A stretch of DNA of 64,000 bases from Nocardioides sp. TRM66260-LWL (GTDB lineage Bacteria > Actinomycetota > Actinomycetes > Propionibacteriales > Nocardioidaceae): assembly GCF_020075545.1 (NCBI RefSeq), contig NZ_JAIQZK010000002.1:496001-560000 (forward strand), written 5' to 3'. The translations under genes and the position numbers were made by a program. Shown here piece after piece: positions 37,454 to 44,757 of this stretch (the stretch's first letter is position 1; each line of letters begins with the position of its first letter). The notes under the pieces were generated by a model that was given only the letters and a program-made list of their open reading frames with translations, ran no database searches and had not been told where the DNA came from.

Positions 37454-37990
37454 GTGCACGTGAGCGAGCTCAACGCCCTGCCCCGGCCCGAGGCCGTGGC
37501 CCTGCTGGCGCCCCTGGTGGCGGTGCCGTCGTGGGCGGAGGCGCTGGTCGACGCCCGACCCTTCGCCGACGCCGACGACGCGATCGCCGCGGGCCGCCGG
37601 CTGGCCGAGGACTGGGGCGAGGCCGACGTCCGCGCCGCGCTGGCCGGGCACCCCCGCCTCGGGGAGCGGCCGACCGGCGACGACGCGGGCGCGGCGATGA
37701 GCCGGGCCGAGCAGGCCCGGCTGGCCGAGGACGCCGACGACGCCGACCTGGCCGCGCGGCTGGCCGCCGGCAACGCCGCCTACGAGGCACGGTTCGGGCA
37801 CGTCTACCTGGTGCGCGCGAAGGGCCGCGACGCCGAGGAGCTGCTGGCCATCCTCGAGCGACGGCTCGGCCACGACCCCGCCCTCGAGCGGCGGGTCGTC
37901 CACGAGCAGCTGGTCGAGATCACCCTGCTGCGCCTCGCCGACCTGCTGGGGGCCGACCTGCTCCGGGCCGACGCCGAGGTGCCGGCGTGA
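37454..37990 (+). CDS. uraD: 2-oxo-4-hydroxy-4-carboxy-5-ureidoimidazoline decarboxylase
   Basis: Decarboxylates OHCU to (S)-allantoin, the last step of urate oxidation. It is 178 aa. The catalytic His66 is in LAGHPRLGERP; YEARFGHVYLVRAKGRDAEELL and a helical C-terminus match the family. It opens a ten-gene plus-strand operon coupled mostly by 4-nt overlaps. GTG at 37454 or 37460 could be used; the first is favoured by the -10 spacing. Confidence 0.94.
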   Translation: MHVSELNALPRPEAVALLAPLVAVPSWAEALVDARPFADADDAIAAGRRLAEDWGEADVRAALAGHPRLGERPTGDDAGAAMSRAEQARLAEDADDADLAARLAAGNAAYEARFGHVYLVRAKGRDAEELLAILERRLGHDPALERRVVHEQLVEITLLRLADLLGADLLRADAEVPA

Positions 37991-38319
37991 GCGGCTCGAC
38001 GCTCTCGACCCACGTGCTCGACGCGGCGCTCGGCCGGCCGGCGGTCGGGGTGGAGGTCGTGCTCAGCACCCTCGACGGCGCCGAGCTCGAGCGCGGCGTC
38101 ACCGACGACGACGGTCGCCTGCGGCTCGACGCCGCCGCCCCGCTCGCTCCCGGCGCGTACCGGCTGCGGTTCGCCACCGGCCCGTGGTTCGCCGCCCAGC
38201 AGCGCACCACCCTCTTCCCGCTCGTCGAGCTCGCCTTCGAGGTGGCGCCCGACCAGCCGCACCACCACCTGGCGCTGCTGCTGAGCCCCTTCGCCTACAC
38301 CACCTACCGCGGGAGCTGA
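37987..38319 (+). CDS. uraH: 5-hydroxyisourate hydrolase (transthyretin-like)
   Basis: Hydrolyses HIU to OHCU. It is 110 aa with LSTHVLDAALGRPA (His of the active site), RYRLRF-like strands, the FPLVELAF segment and the C-terminal YRGS tetrapeptide diagnostic of this enzyme. GTG overlaps the uraD stop. Confidence 0.95.
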   Translation: MSGSTLSTHVLDAALGRPAVGVEVVLSTLDGAELERGVTDDDGRLRLDAAAPLAPGAYRLRFATGPWFAAQQRTTLFPLVELAFEVAPDQPHHHLALLLSPFAYTTYRGS

Positions 38320-38321
38320 CC

Positions 38322-39191
38322 ATGGCCGACGGCGACATCGTCCTCGGGGCGAACCAGTACGGGAAGGCCGAGTGCCGGCTGGTGCGCGTCGAGCGCGACA
38401 CGGCGCGACACGCGATCACCGACCTGACCGTCACCACCCAGCTGCGCGGGGACTTCGAGGCCTGCCACCTCGAGGGCGACAACAGCCTGGTCGTGGCCAC
38501 CGACACCCAGAAGAACACCGTGTACGCGTTCGCCCGCGAGCACGGCGTCGCGGGCGTCGAGCCGTTCCTGCTCACCCTCGCCGACCACTTCGTCGAGACG
38601 TTCCCGCAGGTCAGCGCGGCCGAGATCAGCGCGGAGCAGCATGCGTGGGAGCGCATCGAGGTCGACGGACGCCCGCACGACCACTCCTTCGTCCGCTCCG
38701 GACGCGAGGTGCGCACGGCCCGCGTCGTCCGCGAGGGCGAGGCCGTGACAGTGCACGCCGGGCTCACCGACTGCGTGCTGCTGAAGTCCACGGGCTCGGA
38801 GTTCCACGGGTTCCCGCGCGACCGCTACACGACGCTGGCCGAGACCGACGACCGCATCCTGGCCACCAGCCTCACCGCCACCTGGCGCTACGCGGCCGGC
38901 GCGCACGTCGACGCCGACCTCGAGGCCGCCTACGCCTCGGTGCGCGCGATCCTGCTCGCCACCTTCGCCGACCTGCACTCCCTGGCCCTGCAGCAGACCA
39001 TCCACGCGATGGGTCGCGCCGTGCTCGAGGCCCACCCCGAGATCGCGGAGATCTCGCTGCGCTGCCCCAACAAGCACCACTTCCTGGTCGACCTCGCGCC
39101 GTTCGGCCTCGACAACCCCGGCGAGGTCTTCGTCGCCGCCGACCGGCCCTACGGCCTGATCCAGGCGACGGTCCTGCGGGAGGGCGCGTGA
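38322..39191 (+). CDS. Urate oxidase (uricase, cofactor-free)
   Basis: Oxidises urate to 5-hydroxyisourate with O2, releasing H2O2. It is 289 aa with two T-fold domains: GANQYGKAECRLVRV, VATDTQKNTVYAFAREH (catalytic Thr/Lys region), VLLKSTGSEFHGFPRD (substrate-binding) and CPNKHHFLVDL. ATG at 38322 follows the uraH stop by 2 nt. No catalase is encoded in the window. Confidence 0.95.
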   Translation: MADGDIVLGANQYGKAECRLVRVERDTARHAITDLTVTTQLRGDFEACHLEGDNSLVVATDTQKNTVYAFAREHGVAGVEPFLLTLADHFVETFPQVSAAEISAEQHAWERIEVDGRPHDHSFVRSGREVRTARVVREGEAVTVHAGLTDCVLLKSTGSEFHGFPRDRYTTLAETDDRILATSLTATWRYAAGAHVDADLEAAYASVRAILLATFADLHSLALQQTIHAMGRAVLEAHPEIAEISLRCPNKHHFLVDLAPFGLDNPGEVFVAADRPYGLIQATVLREGA

Positions 39192-40624
39192 CGCCGGGCG
39201 ACGCCCTCCCCGGCGGGCCGCTCGACGTCGTCGCCGGCCCCCGCGTGCTCGTGGCCGACGACGCCGCGCCCGACCGCGTCCGCAGCGTGCCCGCGCTGCT
39301 GCGGCTGGCCGAGGGCCGGATCGCCGCGATCGAGGAGCACCCCGACGTCCGCTCGCTCGACGCCGCGCTCGAGGCCGAGCGCGCCCGCGGCGCGACGGTG
39401 CTCCGGGCGCCCGACGCCGCCGCCGTGCTCCCCGGCGGCGTCGACACCCACGTGCACGTCAACGAGCCGGGCCGCACCCACTGGGAGGGGTTCTCCTCGG
39501 CGACGGCGGCGGCGGCGCTCGGCGGCGTCACGACGCTCGTCGACATGCCGCTGAACTCCCTGCCGCCCACCACGACGGCCGCGCACCTGGCGGTCAAGCG
39601 CGACGCCGCGGCCGGGCAGCTGGCCGTCGACGTCGGCTTCTGGGGCGGCGCGATCCCCGGCAACCTCGCCGACCTCGAGCCGCTCTGGGAGGCCGGCGTG
39701 CTCGGCTTCAAGTGCTTCCTCTCGCCCTCGGGCGTCGAGGAGTTCCCGCCGCTGGACGCCGCCGGCCTGCGGGCCGCGCTGGTCGAGGTGGCCCGGCTCG
39801 GCGCGCTGCTGATCGTCCACGCCGAGGACGCCGCCGTGCTGGCCCGGACCCCGGCCCCGCCGTCCCGCGCGTACGCCGACTTCCTCGCCTCGCGGCCCGA
39901 GGACGCCGAGCTGGCCGCGATCGCGGCGGTGGTCGAGGGCGTGCGCGAGACCGGCGCCCGGGCCCACGTGCTGCACCTCTCCTCGGCCCGCGCCCTGCCG
40001 CTGCTCGCCGAGGCCCGCGCCGAGGGCCTGCCGCTCACCGTCGAGACCTGCCCGCACTACCTCTGCCTGAGCGCCGAGGGCATCCCGGACGCCGCACCGC
40101 AGTTCAAGTGCTGCCCGCCGATCCGCGACGACGCCAACCGCGACGCGCTGTGGGACGGCCTCGTCGACGGCGTGATCGACCTGGTCGTCAGCGACCACTC
40201 CCCCGCCGACGCGGCCGAGAAGGAGCGCGGCGACGGCGACCTGCAGCAGGCCTGGGGCGGCGTCTCGGGCCTGCAGGTCGGGCTGACCGCGGTGGCCGCC
40301 GAGGCGCGCGCCCGCGGGCTCGGCCTGGAGCAGGTGAGCCGGTGGACCTCCCGCAACCCCGCCGACCTCGTCGGCCTCACCTCCAAGGGACGGCTCGCGG
40401 TGGGCGCGGACGCCGACCTCGCGGTGTTCGACGAGGCGGTGCCGTGGTCGGTCGACGTCGCGCGGCTGGCCCACCGCCACCCGATCTCCGCCTACGACGG
40501 CCTCGTCTACCCCGGCAGCGTCACCGCGACGGTGCGCGCCGGCGTCCTGCTGCCCCGCGAGCCCGACGCCCTCCCGCGCGACGGCTCGCGGCTCGCCCGA
40601 CCCCGCCAGGAGGCCCGCGCATGA
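39188..40624 (+). CDS. allB: Allantoinase
   Basis: Zinc amidohydrolase opening the allantoin ring to allantoate. It is 478 aa with DTHVHVNEPGRTHWEGF (metal His pair), FKCFLSPSG (Lys for carboxylation), IVHAED, HVLHLSSA, CPHYLCLSAE and VVSDHSPADAAEKE. It starts with GTG overlapping the uricase stop. Confidence 0.95.
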   Translation: MTPGDALPGGPLDVVAGPRVLVADDAAPDRVRSVPALLRLAEGRIAAIEEHPDVRSLDAALEAERARGATVLRAPDAAAVLPGGVDTHVHVNEPGRTHWEGFSSATAAAALGGVTTLVDMPLNSLPPTTTAAHLAVKRDAAAGQLAVDVGFWGGAIPGNLADLEPLWEAGVLGFKCFLSPSGVEEFPPLDAAGLRAALVEVARLGALLIVHAEDAAVLARTPAPPSRAYADFLASRPEDAELAAIAAVVEGVRETGARAHVLHLSSARALPLLAEARAEGLPLTVETCPHYLCLSAEGIPDAAPQFKCCPPIRDDANRDALWDGLVDGVIDLVVSDHSPADAAEKERGDGDLQQAWGGVSGLQVGLTAVAAEARARGLGLEQVSRWTSRNPADLVGLTSKGRLAVGADADLAVFDEAVPWSVDVARLAHRHPISAYDGLVYPGSVTATVRAGVLLPREPDALPRDGSRLARPRQEARA

Positions 40625-41832
40625 GCCTGCCCATCGACCCGCCCCCACGCCTGCTCATGGGCCCGGGGCCGATCACCGCCGACCCCCGCGTGCTGCGCGC
40701 GATGTCGGCGCAGCTCGTCGGCCAGTACGACCCCGCGATGACGGCCTACATGACCGAGACGATGGCGCTCTACCGGCAGGTGTTCGTCACGGAGAACGAG
40801 CACACGTTCCTGGTCGACGGCACCTCGCGGGCCGGCATCGAGGCCGCGCTGGTCTCGCTGCTCGAGCCGGGCGACCGCGTGCTGGTGCCGGTCTTCGGCC
40901 GCTTCGGCCACCTGCTCACCGAGATCGCCGAGCGCTGCCGCGCCGAGGTGCACACCGTCGAGGTGCCGTGGGGCGAGGTGGTGCCGGCCGAGCTCGTCGA
41001 GGAGGCGGTCGTGCGGGTGCGCCCGAAGCTGCTCGCCACCGTGCAGGGCGACACCTCCACCACCATGTGCCAGCCGCTCGCCGACCTCGGCGAGATCTGC
41101 CGGCGTCACGACGTGCTGTTCTACTGCGACGCCACCGCCTCGCTCGGCGGCAACGAGCTGCCGGCCGACGCCTGGGGGCTCGACGTCGTCACCGCCGGGC
41201 TGCAGAAGTGCCTGGCCGGGCCGTCGGGCAGCGCCCCGATCACGCTCTCGCCGCGCGCCGCCGCGCTGATCGCGGCCCGCCGCCACGTCGAGGCCGGCAT
41301 CGCCACCGACGACGACGTGCCGCGCGGGGCCCGGATCGCCTCGAACTACCTCGACCTCGCCCAGATCATGGAGTACTGGGGCCCGCGTCGGCTCAACCAC
41401 CACACCGAGGCCACGACCATGCTCTACGGGGCGCGCGAGTGCGCCCGGATCCTGCTCGAGGAGGGCCTCGACCGGGCGATCGACCGGCACCGCCGGCACG
41501 GGGAGGCGATGCTCGCCGGCGTCCGGGGCCTCGGGCTGCAGGTGTTCGGCGACGTCGCGCACAAGATGACCAACGTCGTGGCCGTCCACATCCCCGACGG
41601 GGTCGACGGCGACGCCGTGCGCGCCGGGCTGCTGGAGGACTACGGCCTCGAGATCGGCACCAGCTTCGGGCCGCTGCACGGGCGGGTCTGGCGGATCGGG
41701 ACGATGGGCTACAACGCCCGCACCGACGCCGTGCTGACCACGCTGGCGGTGCTCGAGCAGGCCCTGCGCGCCGCGGGCGTCCCCGTGACGCCGGGCGCCG
41801 GCGTGGGCGCCGCGCGCGAGGTGTACGCGTGA
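40621..41832 (+). CDS. pucG: (S)-ureidoglycine--glyoxylate transaminase (PucG-like)
   Basis: Class V PLP aminotransferase of 403 aa. LLMGPGPITADPRVLRAMS, FLVDGTSRAGIEAAL, TVQGDTSTTMCQPL and GLQKCLAGPSGSAPITLS (Lys for PLP) match PucG, which moves the amino group of ureidoglycine to glyoxylate, giving glycine and oxalurate. Serine/alanine-glyoxylate aminotransferases are close relatives, but the place between allB and the allantoate hydrolase gene decides for PucG. Confidence 0.9.
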   Translation: MSLPIDPPPRLLMGPGPITADPRVLRAMSAQLVGQYDPAMTAYMTETMALYRQVFVTENEHTFLVDGTSRAGIEAALVSLLEPGDRVLVPVFGRFGHLLTEIAERCRAEVHTVEVPWGEVVPAELVEEAVVRVRPKLLATVQGDTSTTMCQPLADLGEICRRHDVLFYCDATASLGGNELPADAWGLDVVTAGLQKCLAGPSGSAPITLSPRAAALIAARRHVEAGIATDDDVPRGARIASNYLDLAQIMEYWGPRRLNHHTEATTMLYGARECARILLEEGLDRAIDRHRRHGEAMLAGVRGLGLQVFGDVAHKMTNVVAVHIPDGVDGDAVRAGLLEDYGLEIGTSFGPLHGRVWRIGTMGYNARTDAVLTTLAVLEQALRAAGVPVTPGAGVGAAREVYA

Positions 41833-43106
41833 GCGCCGCCGAGGTGCTCGCCCGCTGCGCCGAGCTCGACACGCTCTCGGCCCGCGCCGACGGCCTGGAG
41901 CGCACGCACCTGACGCCGGAGCACGCCGCGGCCAACCGGCTGGTCGGCGGCTGGTGCCGCGACGCCGGGCTGCGCACCTGGGTCGACGCCGCCGGCAACC
42001 TGTGCGCGCGGCGCGACGCCGACCTGCCGCCGGACGCCCGCGCGCTGCTGCTCGGCAGCCACCTCGACACCGTGCCCGACGCCGGCTCCTACGACGGCAT
42101 GCTCGGCGTCGTCATGGCGCTGGAGGTGATCGCCCGGATCGACGGGCGGGTCGCCGCCGGCGAGCTCGCCGAGCTGCCGTTCGCGCTCGAGCTGATCGGC
42201 TTCTCCGACGAGGAGGGCGCCCGGTTCGGCACCGCCCTGCTCGGCTCGAAGGCCGCCTCCGGCCAGTGGGACGAGGACTGGTGGGACCTGCGCGACCGCC
42301 ACGGCGTCTCGCTGCACGAGGCGTTCCACGCCTTCGGCCTCGACCCGCGCCGCGTCGGCGAGGCGGCCCGGCGTCCCGAGGACCTCGTCGGCTACCTCGA
42401 GGCGCACATCGAGCAGGGCCCGTACCTGGAGGAGGCCGACGCCTCGCTCGGCTACGTGACGACGATCGCCGGCGCCCGCCGCTTCCGCCTCACCGTGCTC
42501 GGCGAGGCCCGGCACGCCGGCGGCACGCCCTACCCGCGCCGCCGGGACGCCCTGGTGGGCGCCGCCGAGGCGATCACGGCGATCGAGCGGCTGGCCCGCG
42601 CGAGCGGCGGCATCGCGACGGTCGGACGCATCGAGGCGCGTCCGGGGGCGGTCAACGTGATCGCCGGCCGGGCCGACCTCAGCCTCGATCTGCGGGCGGC
42701 CACCGACGAGGAGCGCGACGCGTTGTGGGAGGCGATGGAGGCGGAGATCTCCGCGCTCTGCACCGCCCGCGGCCTGCGGTTCGAGGCCCGCGAGACCCAC
42801 CGCGCCCCCGCCGCCCCGTGCGCGCCGTGGCTGCAGGAGGCCGTGGTCGCCGGCATCGCCGCCACGGGCGACCTCGACCCGATGGGCCTGTGGAGCCGCG
42901 CGGGCCACGACGCGATGGCGATGGCCGCGGTGACCGACATCGGCATGCTGTTCCTGCGCTGCTTCGACGGCATCAGCCACCACCCGGCCGAGGACGTCCG
43001 CGAGGTCGACGTCGCCGCCGGCCTGGACGCCCTCGAGGCCGCCGTCGTGGCCGTGGCCGACGCGGTGCGCGCCGGGGCCGCGCCGCAGCGGGCCGGGGCG
43101 CGATGA
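41829..43106 (+). CDS. allC: Allantoate amidohydrolase
   Basis: M20-family binuclear metal hydrolase of 425 aa; releases CO2 and ammonia from allantoate to give ureidoglycine. Metal-binding segments: GSHLDTVPDAGSYDG, SDEEGARFG, EAHIEQGPYLE and GISHHPAED near the end. VNVIAGRADLSLDLR lies in the dimerisation domain. The GTG start overlaps the pucG stop. Ureidoglycolate or carbamoyl-amino-acid hydrolases are close relatives. Confidence 0.93.
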   Translation: MSAAEVLARCAELDTLSARADGLERTHLTPEHAAANRLVGGWCRDAGLRTWVDAAGNLCARRDADLPPDARALLLGSHLDTVPDAGSYDGMLGVVMALEVIARIDGRVAAGELAELPFALELIGFSDEEGARFGTALLGSKAASGQWDEDWWDLRDRHGVSLHEAFHAFGLDPRRVGEAARRPEDLVGYLEAHIEQGPYLEEADASLGYVTTIAGARRFRLTVLGEARHAGGTPYPRRRDALVGAAEAITAIERLARASGGIATVGRIEARPGAVNVIAGRADLSLDLRAATDEERDALWEAMEAEISALCTARGLRFEARETHRAPAAPCAPWLQEAVVAGIAATGDLDPMGLWSRAGHDAMAMAAVTDIGMLFLRCFDGISHHPAEDVREVDVAAGLDALEAAVVAVADAVRAGAAPQRAGAR

Positions 43107-43975
43107 CGGCCTCGCCGGCCGGCGTCCGGGCCGAGGGCGCAGGCGTCCCGTGGTCGCGCCTGCCGATCGACGAGCGGATCGCCGCCCGGCGGCACGCCCT
43201 CTCGCCGCAGGAGCGCCGGGCCGCGGCCACCCTCGTCGCCCACCTCGACGACCTCGCCACCTACCGCGCCGCCGAGCTGGCCGACCTCGCCGGGGTGTCG
43301 AAGGCGACCATGAGCCGGCTCTTCCGCAGCCTCGGCTTCGCCGACTTCGACGAGGTGCGCGAGCACCTGCGGGGTCTGCGCGGCGGCGAGCCCGGACGCC
43401 TGCGCGCCGGCGCCGGGGCGGTGGGCCCCGACCTCTCCGCGCACCTGGCCGCCGAGGCCGGCAACCTGCGCCGGGCGCTCGAGCAGCCCGGCGTGGCGGC
43501 GGCGGTGCGGCTGCTGGCCGAGGCCCGCACGGTCACCGTGGCCGGCTGGCGCAACAGCCACCCGGTCGCGCTGCACCTGCGCCAGCAGCTGGCGCACGTG
43601 CGTCCCGACGTGCGCCTCGCGCCGCTGCCGGGGCAGGTCAGCGGCGAGGAGCTCGTGGGTCTCGGCGAGGACGACGTGGTCGTCGCGGTCGGCTTCCGGC
43701 GTCGTCCCGCCGGGTTCGGTGCGTTCGTCGCGGAGGCCGCGGGCACGGGCGCCGCGGTCGTGCTGCTCGCCGATCCCTCGGCGCAGGCCCACGCCGCGCA
43801 TGCCGACGTCCAGCTCGTCTGCGAGCTCGAGGGGCTGCTCGGCTTCGACTCCTACGCCGCCGCGATGGGCCTGGTGGCCGTGCTCGCCGACGGCGTCCTC
43901 GCGGCCCGCGACGACGGCGCGGCCCGGGTCGCGGCGATCACCGCCGCCTACCGCCGGCTCGACGAGGTGGAGTGA
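43103..43975 (+). CDS. RpiR/MurR-family transcriptional regulator of the purine locus
   Basis: It is 290 aa. An N-terminal HTH_6 domain (LSPQERRAAATLVAHLDDLATYRAAELADLAGVSKATMSRLF) is followed by a SIS domain (TVTVAGWRNSHPVALHLRQQLAHV, VVAVGFRRRPAGF). SIS domains normally bind phosphosugars; a ureide ligand would fit this context. It is embedded in the operon between allC and the xanthine dehydrogenase genes, coupled by ATGA, so it is made together with the enzymes. Candidate target: the GAAAC-N4-GTTTY dyads at 37404 and 48004. Confidence 0.88.
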   Translation: MTASPAGVRAEGAGVPWSRLPIDERIAARRHALSPQERRAAATLVAHLDDLATYRAAELADLAGVSKATMSRLFRSLGFADFDEVREHLRGLRGGEPGRLRAGAGAVGPDLSAHLAAEAGNLRRALEQPGVAAAVRLLAEARTVTVAGWRNSHPVALHLRQQLAHVRPDVRLAPLPGQVSGEELVGLGEDDVVVAVGFRRRPAGFGAFVAEAAGTGAAVVLLADPSAQAHAAHADVQLVCELEGLLGFDSYAAAMGLVAVLADGVLAARDDGAARVAAITAAYRRLDEVE

Positions 43976-44757
43976 TGGACCTCGGCACCGTCACGTCCTT
44001 CCGCAGCGCCCGCACGCGCGCCGACCTCGACCTCGCCCTGGGCGAGGCGCCGCTGGCCGGCGGCACCTGGCTGATGTCGACCCCGCACCCGCAGGTCAGC
44101 GGGCTGGTCGACCTCACCACCCTCGGCTGGCCCGATCTCGAGCCGCTGCCCGACGGGGGCCTGCGGATCGGCGCGACCTGCCCGATCGCCACCCTGGCCA
44201 CCAGCGGCCGGTCGGCGCTGTTCGCCCGCGGCGCCGCGGCGCTGCTGATGTCGTTCAAGGTGCAGCAGGTCGCCACCGTCGGCGGCAACGTCTGCCTCGG
44301 CCTGCCCGCCGCCGCCATGACCTCGGTGCTCGCCGGGCTGGCCGCCACCGCGGTGGTCTGGACGCCCGACGGCGCCGAGCGCCGGGTGCCGGTGGCCGAG
44401 CTGGTCGTGGGCGACCACCGCACCGACCTGGCCCCCGGCGAGGTGCTGCGCGCGCTCGAGGTGTCCCCGGCGATGCTGGCCGCCCCGAGCACGCTGCGGC
44501 GCATCGCCCTCACCGAGCACGGCCGCTCGGCCGCGGTGGTGGTCGGGGTCGCGACGCCGGCCGGACCGCGGGTCGTCGTCACGGCCTCCACGCCGCACCC
44601 GGTCGTCCTGCACGGCGAGCGCGACCCCCGCGACCCGCGCGCCCTCGACGACGTCGCGTGGTTCGACGATCCCCACGGCGCCCCCGACTGGCGGGCCGCG
44701 ATGACCGCCCGCCTGGTCGCGGAGGTCGTGGCCGACCTGGACCGGAGCGCGGCATGA
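43975..44757 (+). CDS. Xanthine dehydrogenase FAD-binding subunit
   Basis: CoxM/XdhB-type flavin subunit, 260 aa. FAD contacts: PLAGGTWLMSTP and the ATVGGNVCLGLPAAAMTSVL segment; the C-terminal CO_deh_flav_C part starts near LRRIALTEHGRSAAVVVG. ATG at 43975 shares a base with the RpiR stop (TGATG); a GTG codon directly before is an alternative. It passes electrons from the FeS clusters of the next gene product to NAD+ or another acceptor. Confidence 0.92.
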   Translation: MDLGTVTSFRSARTRADLDLALGEAPLAGGTWLMSTPHPQVSGLVDLTTLGWPDLEPLPDGGLRIGATCPIATLATSGRSALFARGAAALLMSFKVQQVATVGGNVCLGLPAAAMTSVLAGLAATAVVWTPDGAERRVPVAELVVGDHRTDLAPGEVLRALEVSPAMLAAPSTLRRIALTEHGRSAAVVVGVATPAGPRVVVTASTPHPVVLHGERDPRDPRALDDVAWFDDPHGAPDWRAAMTARLVAEVVADLDRSAA